From positions 1,488,001 to 1,552,000 of the forward strand of contig JAVHKY010000026.1 in NCBI GenBank assembly GCA_035079385.1: DNA of 64,000 nt, given 5' to 3'. Made by a program: the position numbers and the translations under genes. Under the pieces are notes generated by a model, which saw only the letters and a list, made by a program, of their open reading frames with translations, was not told the DNA's origin and ran no database searches. Source of the stretch: Aspidiotus rigidus. Its lineage: Eukaryota; Arthropoda; Insecta; Hemiptera; Diaspididae. Of the stretch, positions 55,228 through 64,000 are shown piece by piece. The number at the start of each line of letters is the position of its first letter. Positions within the stretch are counted from its first letter, which is position 1.

Positions 55228-57626
55228 GAATTAATTCGGTTCTCCAAATTATGACCAAGGACATCAAACGACGACTTACTCAAAGGAGTAAAGCAGACGG
55301 AGTAATTTAATTAAAGCCACAGAAATACAAAATACACCGGAGCGCTTTCGATTAAAGAACCATTGTCAACGGGTGACATGAAAGCAACTGAACCAACACC
55401 GGCCGGCAACGAACACTGCCGAGGAAATCATGACTGAACTAGCGAGTCATCACAATGTGAATCATACTCATAAACTAGTTCAATCAACCCCTCATCAGGT
55501 ATGTACCTGTTGAGCACATTTAGGTTGTCGTTATTCAGATGCCGAATAATTGCAATATGTTCTAACGCGGTACGCTTCAAAAAAGAGGACTCTCTATGGA
55601 GGAGGGACTCGGATCCCTCTTTGAAACTATGGCCAGTGGTGATAAGATGGTCCACAAATGCCGAATCACCCAATTTCTTCTTTTCCCACGCCTTCCTATG
55701 CTCATCTATTCTAATTTTGAGCTGACGTCTAGTCTCACCTATGTAGATTCCATTACAGTCATTACACTCCATTTTGTAAACCCCACTTCTTTCGACCAGT
55801 GGGATGGAGTCCTTCAGCTTAACGAACAGACTTTTTACAGTGTTAAGATTGTAATACACTGGGCGAAACCCAAATGGGCGGAGGACACGACCTAACTGGG
55901 AAGAGAATTTTCCTAAGAAGGGGAGCCTGATCCAACGTTTTCTACTGTCAGACTCCGGATTGCGGGGGAGGGAGGTAGTGGAATCAAGGCTTTTCCGAGT
56001 CAATTTTCTATGGACCATCAAGTCAATATCTGAGCTGACCTCATTCACTCTGGCCAAGTGCTTTATAGTCAAAAGCTCCTGTTGAAAAGCGAGGTGACCC
56101 AATGGAATACTAGTCAACCGGTGGATATAACTATTAAAACCGGCAATTTTGTGGGCAACAGGGCAGAAAGGTCTACCGTGGACAGTAATATCGGTCGAAG
56201 TATCTTTTCTATATATGGCGAATTCATGGGCACCTTCTCTATTAGAGATAGCAAGGTCCAAAAAATTTACAGATTAACGGCCTACTTCCAATGTAAATTT
56301 GATGGAAGGATACAAACTGTTAAGATACCTAAGAAACTCCAAAAGGAGATCTCGGTGACCGGTCCACATGCACGAGACATCATCAACATACCTGTGCCAA
56401 TAATGTATATGACTCAAAAGCCCCTAGCCAGAGGAAAAAAGATCGAGCTCAAATTTAGACATGAAAACCTCCGAAATGAGGGAACCCAGAGGAGAGCCAA
56501 TAGGGATACCTACCTCAATTGGAAATTCGAAAAATTTCCCTTCAAATTTGCAAAAATTGGGAGACCAACAAATATTGAGTAAATTGAAAAATTCTGCCAG
56601 TTCTTCGTGACAGATATTAGATTGGACCAAGAGGTCTCCCATATGCTGCATGGCAGTAGCCTTAGGGATACTCGGAAATAAGCCGACTACGTCAAAAGAG
56701 CATAGGGTATAATCAGGCGGAAGAATGTCATCTTTGAGCTTATCAGCCAGAGAGACCGAATTCTTCACAGAGTAGGATGACTCAAAATCTACTCTAGATT
56801 TGAACCAACGGTCCAAAAATTTTGCCAAGAAGTACGTGGGGGAAGACACAAAGGAAACGACCGGCCGCATTGGAGTGTCCTTCTTATGAACCTCAGGCAG
56901 CCCGTACAATAAGGGCGGCACAGGGTTGGGCTCAAGGAGAAATCTTTTAAGCGAAGAGTTTTCCCTTTTTAGGAAAATTCTCTTCCCAGTTAGGTCGTGT
57001 CCTCCGCCCATTTGGGTTTCGCCCAGTGTATTACAATCTTAACACTGTAAAAAGTCTGTTCGTTAAGCTGAAGGACCCCATCCCACTGGTCGAAAGAAGT
57101 GGGGTTTACAAAATGGAGTGTAATGACTGCAATGGAATCTACATAGGTGAGACTGGACGTCAGCTCAAAAATTAGAATAGATGAGCATAGGAAGGCGTGG
57201 GAAAAGAAGAAATTGGGTGATTCGGCATTTGTGGACCATCTTATCACCACTGGCCATAGTTTCAAAGAGGGATCCGAGTCCCTCCTCCATAGAGAGTCCT
57301 CTTTTTTGAAGCGTACCGCGTTAGAACATATTGAAATTATTCGGCATCTGAATAACGACAACCTAAATGTGCTCAACAGGTACATACCTGATGAGGGGTT
57401 GATTGAACTACAGTAGTTTATGAGTATGATTCACATTGTGATGACTCGCTAGTTCAGTCATGATTTCCTCGGCAGTGTTCGTTGCCGGCCGGTGTTGGTT
57501 CAGTTGCTTTCATGTCACCCGTTGACAATGGTTCTTTAATCGAAAGCGCTCCGGTGTATTTTGTATTTCTGTGGCTTTAATCAAATTACTCCGTCTGTTT
57601 TACTCCTTTGAGTATGTTGTCGTTTG
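55228..57626 (-). mobile_element. Penelope-like retroelement with inverted terminal copy, 14-bp target duplication
   Basis: The body is in minus orientation. Its 3' part (about 55268-55923) is repeated as a near-identical inverted arm at about 56963-57620, so the element is a snap-back. The body between them holds most of the RT. The perfect direct repeat ctgttctcacctta at 55214-55227 and 57627-57640 is the target-site duplication. The left end carries about 40 bp (55228-55267) not in the inverted arm, like the asymmetric end extension known for Penelope. The RT's N-terminus is missing. The near-identity of the arms implies a recent insertion. The target is flanked on the right by an RNase H LINE. 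Confidence 0.8.
55428..57011 (-). pseudogene. Penelope-like RT and GIY-YIG endonuclease ORF with two nonsense codons
   Basis: One frame runs the whole length with two stops only (TAG at 56426-56424; TAA a few codons before 56261). The first roughly 16 codons derive from the inverted arm. RT blocks seen are LLYGLPEVHKKD, MRPVVSFVSS, LAKFLDRWF, SFDVVGLFPSIP (catalytic Asp), GIPIGSPLGS and RYVDDV just after the first stop. After the second stop a 277-codon stretch carries the linker and a GIY-YIG domain: GVYKMEC (about 160-166), YIGET (173-177), then IRIDEH and HLITTGHSF. Loss of the N-terminal RT part and the stops make it inactive. It is the best preserved element in the window after the 3.2-kb R1-like copy. 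Confidence 0.8.
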
Positions 57627-57640
57627 CTGTTCTCACCTTA

Positions 57641-58935
57641 CTTGACCCCATCCAAACATCCTCCCTCAGAATTTCCCTGGGATCTCACCGTATTAGACCC
57701 AAACTTAGCCCATACGCAGAGGCCGCAGAACCCCTAATCTCAAACTCTTTATCTTCTGTCTCCCAATTTCCGCAACCTCCAATTTTCAGTCGAGTCTTTC
57801 ACGTTAACAACAGTCAACTCTTCACAAATCATATACACCTTTAATTTAATCACTCGCCTAATAAGCCGTTCACAGCAAACCTCGTAGAACCCATTCATAC
57901 AACCTACGCCCCCCCCCCCCCCGTGGACTCTTCTTCAACTCGATCTCACAGAAATTCCCAAATGTGATAAAACTGCTTGTATCCAACTCGTCACAAAATT
58001 ACTTTAAGAATACCCTCACTACACACTCTGCCTTTCTCATGGGTCTAAAATATCTGATAAAGCAGCGTACGCATACTCTATTGACGATGAAATATTTTCA
58101 GAACGCATCCTCAATATAGCTTTCATATTTATAGCAGAACTCAAGGGCACACTTACCTGTCTCTTCCACCTCTCCCAACTTCCCCCAAACGGCCAATTTC
58201 TTCTCCTCACTGACTCCCTCTCTTCTCTTCAATCCCTCTTACAGATGCATACAACTCCAATCTAATCGTTCAACGCATTCTCCTCACACTTCATACTCTG
58301 ATCTTAATCACCACCCAAATAGTCTTTATATGGATTCCTGGACACATTGGCCTCCCTCAACATGATGCCGTTGATCAAGGCGCTAAACAAGCTACCTCTT
58401 TCTACCAAATAACTGATAATTATCCTGTACCATCTCTAGGCCATAAAATTACTACCGTTCGCTCATCACCCAATCATAGAACTCACTTTGGGCAACATCA
58501 ACCTAACAACAAACTCCTTCGTATTGAAAAAATGCTTGTCCCTTGGTCATCTTCCATCAGAGACAAAAGACGAGAAGAAGTGATTCTTTCCCGTCTAAGA
58601 ATTGGCACATAACTACCCAACACATCTTGACCCCTCCAAGTTGCCCCCACTGTCAACAAAACAATTTAACAGTTGACCTCCTGCCCCCGTCGTTCTTTCA
58701 CTAACATGCACTCCTCCCCCACTCAAGAACTCAAAAACAACCATGAAACCGTTTATGGTACCCTACAATACTTACAATCAATCAACTTTTACACCAACAT
58801 CTAAACAACCCGACCGTCCTCACTAATTCCTCTTTACATTAATTTTTATCTTCTTATCTTTCATCTATTTTCATACCATGTCATACCGTCGAGCTATTGA
58901 CCTTATAATCTTAAAGCTCGTTAAATAAATAAATA
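57641..58935 (+). pseudogene. RNase H-bearing LINE, C-terminal half and 3' tail
   Basis: Carries the end of RT (LRISLGSHRI, LSPYAEAAEPL) and an RNase H domain. At the first active-site block HGSKISDKAAYAYSID replaces the usual DGSK Asp by His; LLTDSLSSL and WIPGHIGLPQHDAVDQGAKQ follow. Frames shift several times, and a 15-C run at about 57909 lies within. The 3'UTR ends agctcgttaaataaataaataaa at about 58935. The Penelope-like element is inserted at its left side. The presence of RNase H points to the I-superfamily or a related LINE clade. Confidence 0.7.
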
Positions 58936-58959
58936 AAAAAATTTAAATAAGCTTCAATT

Positions 58960-59300
58960 TTGTTCCTCACCACCATGGGAGTTTAAGCTAAAAAGTCCAC
59001 ATTTTTCCAAGTTCCCCTCTATCAAATGCAGTTCAATCATCGAATTTTCTCCAAGTCTCTCTCCCATCAAATATAGCTTGAAAGTCGAAATTTTTCCAAC
59101 CTCCCCGGCCCTTCTAGCACATATTATGGGTTGAAAGTCATCATTTTTCCAAATCCCTTCCCTATCATTTATACAGTTTGAAAGATGACGTACCTCTCGG
59201 AGGTCGAAATTTTCATAAGTCACACATTTTGCCGGAGAGGCCCGTCATTTTTCTTCAGCTCACGCGCCCCCTTCCCCGATAAAAAGGTTCCTTGTTAAAA
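58960..59300 (-). mobile_element. Decayed HINE-like minisatellite element, minus orientation
   Basis: Diverged 45-bp units (ttttccaagt...cccctatca, tagcttgaaagtcgaaattttt) run to about 59220. The 5' end in minus orientation, gataaaaaggttccttgtt, is at about 59279-59298, followed by aaaa, again an A/T-run target. It lies just after the LINE tail. Confidence 0.5.
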
Positions 59301-59384
59301 ACTGATTTTTGCAAAATGATCTTGATCAAGTCTTCCGTCTTGAAGAAAGCTCTCACGAAACGAGAAATTCCACCTTATAACGCT

Positions 59385-59640
59385 CCCCGAACTGAACTCG
59401 ACCACACTCAATTAGCCGAACTAATGGCTATATTCTCCTACCTTCCTCGTCTCTTCCAATTTCCTCTCCTCACTGACTCACTTTTTTCTCTACATGCCAT
59501 GCTGGACACGTACAGCACTCACCCCCTCAACTTTGTCAACACCCAAATCCCATTCTGGTCACATATGATAGTCGACAGAGCCGCTACAAACGCTACCTTC
59601 CTTGCTAAAATAACTGACTAGACCCCTTACGTTCTCTCAT
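59385..59640 (+). pseudogene. RNase H-bearing LINE fragment, second subfamily
   Basis: The frame 59292-59621 holds QLAELMAIFSYL, FPLLTDSLFSLHAML and VDRAATNATFLAKITD, matching the RNase H core (LLTDSLSSL, VDQGAKQATSFYQITD) of the 58-kb copy with differences. The central GH motif is replaced. The start of the frame is non-LINE sequence. Confidence 0.55.
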
Positions 59641-61471
59641 TCTTCAAAAATAGAAATCACTCTGAAAAAATCCCTGTACCCAAAACAAATTCCTGACCAA
59701 AATTTGGGACTCGACACACACAGGCACTCCTGCTGAAATCCTCGATCTTCATTCAATTTTACCATGCTGTCTCGAAGTTGACCCCGCTCCCTTAATAGTG
59801 GCTCGTGTTTATATTCCACTAATATACATACAAATTGTACCGTTTACTGAAAGCTTTGTTCTTGACCGACGACCTCCCTCTTCCCATCAAGGTATTTAAT
59901 GCAGTAATTTTTATAACATTTTGTCTTCATGGGAATAAAGTACAAGTCAAAAATGAAAGAAAGAAGAGAAAAGAAAAGTTCATCTGGTCTCTATTCCCGC
60001 CTTAAAAATCAGAATACAAGTTTTTATACCATAAACTTTTCGGGTACGATACCAATTTTCTTCGCTTTTTACGGTCATCGCGTGCTTTATTTTTATAGAA
60101 AGAAACAAGGTTTTCGATTTTTTTTTTTTTTAATTTCGCGTAGTGTTTTTATTTCATCTTAAGAAGTTAAAAGAGCCTTCGTGAGTAAAACGTTAACTCG
60201 ATACACGTACTAAGTTCAATTAAGTTTTGCTCAAGCAAGCGCAAAGCTTTATGTACGCTTTTAATTGCGCGAAATGTATTACGAAGTTGGATAGGAAAAA
60301 AGCAGAAGATTAACATACAAAATGAAGTAAACTGCAAAAATAATTATCTCAAGCGAAAGAATCTTTCAGATGGTTAAATTTTGTGGTAACATTCTTCATT
60401 AATTGAAGATTCCATTAAATTTGCGGTACCATTTTTTCTTAGGCTTGAAAATTTTGTTTCGCGAGACCGCTATAGTAGGAAAAAACAAGACCGAATCAGG
60501 GTCTCTTCTCATTGACTGTTACATAAGGGAAAATAATTTTTTCATTTTTTTCAAAAAATCCACAGTTTTTTTTCAAGAAATCTAGACTTTTTCTATAATT
60601 ATAATAAGGTCTGGAAACCAAGAGATCCGTATCTTTGTTCCACTTAAATTTGGGGTTCCTGGTTCCTTTTTGCTTGTCAAGCTCCAAAATGCAAAAAATA
60701 TCCCCAAGTGTTCCCAGCCAAAATAATGAAAGAAAACTGAAGAAATTCAGATACATTCGATCAAAGAGTATAAAAATGCTAACCAAAAATAAAATCCAAG
60801 GTGACACAGAATAAGTACCTCGAGTCGTGACGTCACTTTATTTTATGTTTATTATTATTTTTTTTTTTTCGCGGATTCATAAGGGCTCTTGGCTCGTCGA
60901 GGTATGAGCCTCAAAAAGAAAGGATTTTTGTTGGGCCACACTTTTTTTTAAAACATGAAACCAAAATTTCTCGCCGCGTTCTCATTGGTACAAAACCTTC
61001 CTAGAGGGAAAATGATTTGTAAATTCGAGGAAAATATTCTATTTAGCTTGCCGAAGCTTTCAGCAATCATGTCGACATGGTCCCAAAAAGTCAGATTTAC
61101 ACTTCAATTTTTCTCATTGCTATCACAAGTTATTTGTTAAGATCAGCGAAGTATTTAGGAATTCTCTTGAGGAAGGCAAAAATATTTGAGGCCGAAAATT
61201 CCATTAGACAAAAGAAAGAAAGAAAAAAAAAACTTGAAGAGTCTACCCGTAAATTCGCCACTGGTCAAGATAGGAAACTCAAGAGCATTTAGAGCCGCCA
61301 CCTTCTCTATTAAGTGAACTCAGCATAAGGAGTTGAAGCGCATATACGATGGACAGCCATCTTGGTTTCTAATAAATTAGGCGTTCGTTAAAAGAGTGCT
61401 TAGTTCTGTTGGAAAACAAAATGAATGTCCATTTTAGCTTCTCTCGAGCCCCTTAATTAAGATTAGTCGTC
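59641..61471. other. Gene-free stretch
   Basis: A+T-rich unique sequence, T-runs near 60121-60133 and 60859. A tgacgtcact word at 60831 resembles MITE ends seen elsewhere but has no partner nearby. Frames on both strands are short and unsupported. Confidence 0.35.
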
Positions 61472-61790
61472 AATAGCCCAGGTTTCTGTGACGTCAAACA
61501 GTGAATAACTGCTAGCAAAACTACCCGACGTTGATCCAACTGACATGTTGACTCCCATAAGAATAACAGAAGGAGCTGAGATCATTGTATTTTTGTTCAA
61601 TCATGACAAATTTCGTAATATTTAGAGATTGATGAACAAACACTGAAAAGTTTAAAGATTCTCGATGTAAATTATGTCTGATCTTTTAATTAGGTCTCAT
61701 TCCATATTATTTATGTTATGATCTTCGCTCCCCATGTTATTCTTATGGGAGTCACCTTATCCAGGGTGTCGACTAGAATTGAGGAGGGTT

Positions 61791-61847
61791 CTGGCAGAAG
61801 GGCGTCCGTTCCATAAGAAATACATTGTGCGGACGCCCTTTTGCCAG
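61791..61847. repeat. Strong hairpin, 18-bp stem
   Basis: ctggcagaagggcgtccg pairs with cggacgcccttttgccag (one mismatch) around a 21-nt loop. The G+C-rich stem stands out from its surroundings. It may be a small MITE or a structured transcript segment; no flanking duplication is evident. Confidence 0.6.
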
Positions 61848-62095
61848 ATACGTCCTCATTATTGAAAAATGAAAATCGTTGATATTAATGGACCTTTTTT
61901 CGTTATTCTATTTGACCCTAAAAAATATCAAAGTGTGTCTCCCCCCCCCCCCCTCAAACTGATATCGTAATTTCGGGATTTTTTTAGTCGTTTGCAAGAA
62001 TTAATATTAATTGAGGAAAGTGTCATTTCAAAAATTAATATCGTACATTTGAAAAAAAAAAAAAAAAAAAAAAAACGGAAGCTTATTATTTATTA

Positions 62096-62392
62096 CACTA
62101 GGCAACAATGAACAATTTTTTGAAAATTGCTGAAGTGAGATAGATTTTATCTAGAAGTATTTTCTGCGCTGATTTCAGAACCGTATTCCGTTTTTTTGAT
62201 AGGAGGTCGAACGCTCGATAAGGAACGCTTTGTCTCGCGACGATGCGCGGCAACTAAACGAAGTGATAACAAGAAAACGCGACCTCCTATCAAAAAACGG
62301 AAAACTGTTCTGAAATCAGCGCAGAAAATACTTCTAAATAAAACCTATCTCACTTCGGTAATTTTCAAAAAATTTTTCATTGTTGCCTAGTG
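62096..62392. mobile_element. CACTA-like MITE, copy 2 (TTA target duplication)
   Basis: Begins cactaggcaacaatgaa and ends ttcattgttgcctagtg, flanked by tta at 62093-62095 and 62393-62395. The arms are imperfect inverse copies (gtgagatag, atcagcgcagaaaatactt). The centre gtctcgcgacgatgcgcggc and the later caaaaaacgga word match the MITE at 35531, although the terminal repeats differ. Confidence 0.75.
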
Positions 62393-62457
62393 TTATAATT
62401 ATTCAGAACAACAAGAAGGAGAATTCAGATTTTTTAATTGACTTACGGATAGAAAAG

Positions 62458-62660
62458 TTGACTTTATTTATTTATTTATTTATTTTAATTAACGAGCTAC
62501 TAGCAGCCTGCCTTCAGGGCTATGAGCTCGGCTAGATTGTGTGATTATATGCGTGAGAGGAAGTTGGCTTGTTGTAAAAAGTTGAATATGTTAGGGATGG
62601 AGGGAAAGAGATCTGAAAGTGCTTCTGTATGGTTGTTTTACTTGACTTCGTTGACCATGT
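62458..62660 (-). pseudogene. LINE/SINE 3' tail in minus orientation
   Basis: Minus strand: ccctgaaggcaggctgc, tagtagctcgttaattaaaa and (taaa)n. The agctcgtta-(aaat)n end is the same as that of the RNase H LINE ending at 58935. Only the 3' end is present. Confidence 0.5.
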
Positions 62661-63034
62661 TTCAAAAAAGTTGACTTTAATTGACTTAGTTGACCTAGTA
62701 GACACCCTGAATAAAGTTGCCAGTTGGGTCAACAAGATGGGCAGTCTTGCTTGTATAGTTATTTACTGATTGACGTCACAGAAACCTAGGCTATTCTTTT
62801 TGAAGTATCTTGTCTGATATCTATGAAGTCAAAATTCCATTTTATGACCAATGCTCAGATTCTTAGGACTGATATCTATGTCGCACAAATGTGCTGACTG
62901 GCCGCAAGATTTCTAGAGAGAGTTGCTTTGGAAGAATCATTTTTACAAGAACATACTATATCAGCGAGTAGTAAGACTACCAAACGCTTCAAGCTAGGAA
63001 AGAGGAACTTGATAAGGCCTCGTTTTTCAGTAGC

Positions 63035-63290
63035 GACACAACTGATGATGGGGTGATACCCAAAGTACTCTTGTAAACTAACTAAATAGTAGAATTTTTC
63101 AATTTAGCTCGAATTTGTGTCTAATGCGTGTGTGTGCAAGAGAAGGGGGAGTTTCGCCATGGAGATCGTTTCACACAAGTTATACTCAAAAGGATCGCTA
63201 CTGGTGTTGGAGGAAACAAAACCAATGCATACACAGAGGACGGCGGCCGCACACGCGACACAAGCGATTATCCTCACACTAAAGAAGGGA
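63035..63290 (+). mobile_element. Penelope-like tail scrap followed by an R1-like 3'UTR scrap
   Basis: 63035-63085 matches the tail at about 38555 (cacaactgatgatggggt, taccca, gtactcttgt). 63140-63285 matches the R1-like 3'UTR (gagtttc, gttatactc, ggatcg, ggtgttggaggaaacaaa, aatgcatac, cgcgacacaagcgatta). Neither encodes protein. The R1 scrap gives a third independent copy of that family's 3' terminus. Confidence 0.55.
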
Positions 63291-63394
63291 AATAAAATAG
63301 ACAGCTACGTTGCCTACAATTAGAACTCCAGCAGATAGCTGCATCAGACATATTTTTCTCTCTTTTGATGACGTCATTCTACACTAAGGACTCA

Positions 63395-63470
63395 GAACTT
63401 GAATGCAAGTGCGGCCATTCGCTGGAGACTTAATTTTAGACAACATGGCTTTCCATCATATCTCTCGTTC
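63395..63470 (+). pseudogene. Scrap of the second LINE type
   Basis: cttgaatgcaagtgcggccat and cgctggagactt resemble 29771-29815 (ttgaacacaagtgcagccat, gctgggaactt). It encodes NASAAIRW against NTSAAISW. It is too short to say more. Confidence 0.35.
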
Positions 63471-64000
63471 TTCGATATGAAATATTTCACAGAACGTTCG
63501 GGCGAAACTGATTTAGGAACTCGTATGCTTACTCGTCTTTGGGATTCTTCGGTGAAATTCGTTCTTATTCTACCTCTTTTCTTGTTCTCATTTCTAACAG
63601 AATCTCGAAAATTGAAAGCGTGCGTGATTTTTGAAATAAGGCTTTCAGGACGAGGAATTCCCTTTGTTCGCTAAATGATGAAAACTTTCATTGATGAATA
63701 GAGTGGTTTACCACCTATCTCGAAATGAGTACCAAACCGCTTCACACTTGAAATCGTCAACTTAGAAAGAACACAGGTCTATTCTTCTAAGACTAACTAC
63801 AAATAATTTAACGATTTAAGAGGTAAGAGTGCTTCCCATCAAATTTGTAGAAAAAATATTCTGCCCGAGACAGGGTAAATTCCACAACTACAGCAGATGG
63901 AAGAACTCGCTATTGTTGTATGATGCCATCGATCTAAATAAGAGAATGTAATTTCTTGTCGAGCACTAAAACAAGACCAATCCGTAAAACCATACACGAA
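63471..64000. other. Gene-free end of window
   Basis: No repeat, exon or RNA gene recognised. Confidence 0.35.

Larger units (their letters stand above)
61472..62795. mobile_element. Fold-back element with ~90-bp inverted ends, containing nested insertions
   Basis: aatagcccaggtttctgtga at 61472 is matched inversely by tcacagaaacctaggctatt ending at 62795 (one mismatch in 26 bp). The weaker inverse match continues through cagtgaataact and gatccaactgacatgttgac. Inside lie a strong hairpin (61791), a CACTA-like MITE (62096-62392), a LINE tail (62458-62530) and a satellite scrap (62670-62710). No transposase is seen. Confidence 0.55.

Noticed and set aside
56058..56582. 174-codon plus-strand frame
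   Set aside because: Lies antisense to the Penelope-like RT/linker ORF; the minus frame has the RYVDD and other RT motifs.

Overview
The window looks like A+T-rich arthropod (probably insect) nuclear DNA. There are no bacterial-style operons, no rRNA and no tRNA that I could recognise. It holds short exons with GT-AG splice sites and very large introns, and those introns are filled with broken non-LTR retrotransposons (R1-like, RNase H-bearing, and two further LINE types), Penelope-like elements, fold-back/MITE elements and several satellites. The insect assignment rests on the mix of repeat families, not on an identified host protein.

One host gene is supported, on the minus strand. A 5' coding exon (48435 down to 47993, ATG preceded by an in-frame TGA, CpG-rich upstream DNA) is followed by exons at 33305-33177, 13283-13165, 13075-12914 and 11371-11195. 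Every junction carries AG/GT sites and the reading phases chain without a break (2-2-1-1-1). A 48-nt phase 2-2 exon at 34020-33973 and a 38-nt exon at 17684-17647 are candidate extra or alternative exons. The gene starts inside the window and continues past 11195 with an open phase, so its 3' end is not seen. I do not recognise the product. It is rich in Ser/Thr and charged residues and has several RRxS motifs.

Layout: 1-11.2 kb holds satellite, an R1-like LINE nested in an older repeat, a fold-back element, a 140-bp tandem array and a minisatellite-bearing element. 11.2-16.2 kb holds three exons among RNase H-LINE debris. 16.2-19.2 kb is mostly unique. 19.2-22.6 kb holds nested minisatellite-bearing (Helentron/HINE-like) elements and a TA-flanked MITE. 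23.5-33 kb holds LINEs inside LINEs. 33-34 kb holds one or two exons. 34.4-43.4 kb holds a 143-bp satellite, a CACTA-like MITE, Penelope-like remnants and more fold-backs. 44.7-47.6 kb is a large fold-back splitting a satellite. 48 kb is the first coding exon. 49.5-52.3 kb holds a LINE fragment and a large tandem repeat. 55.2-59.7 kb holds a recent Penelope-like snap-back insertion with a 14-bp target duplication inside an RNase H LINE. 61.5-62.8 kb is a nested set of inverted-repeat elements.

All repeat and element boundaries were set by eye and are accurate to about 5-30 bp unless a target duplication fixes them.
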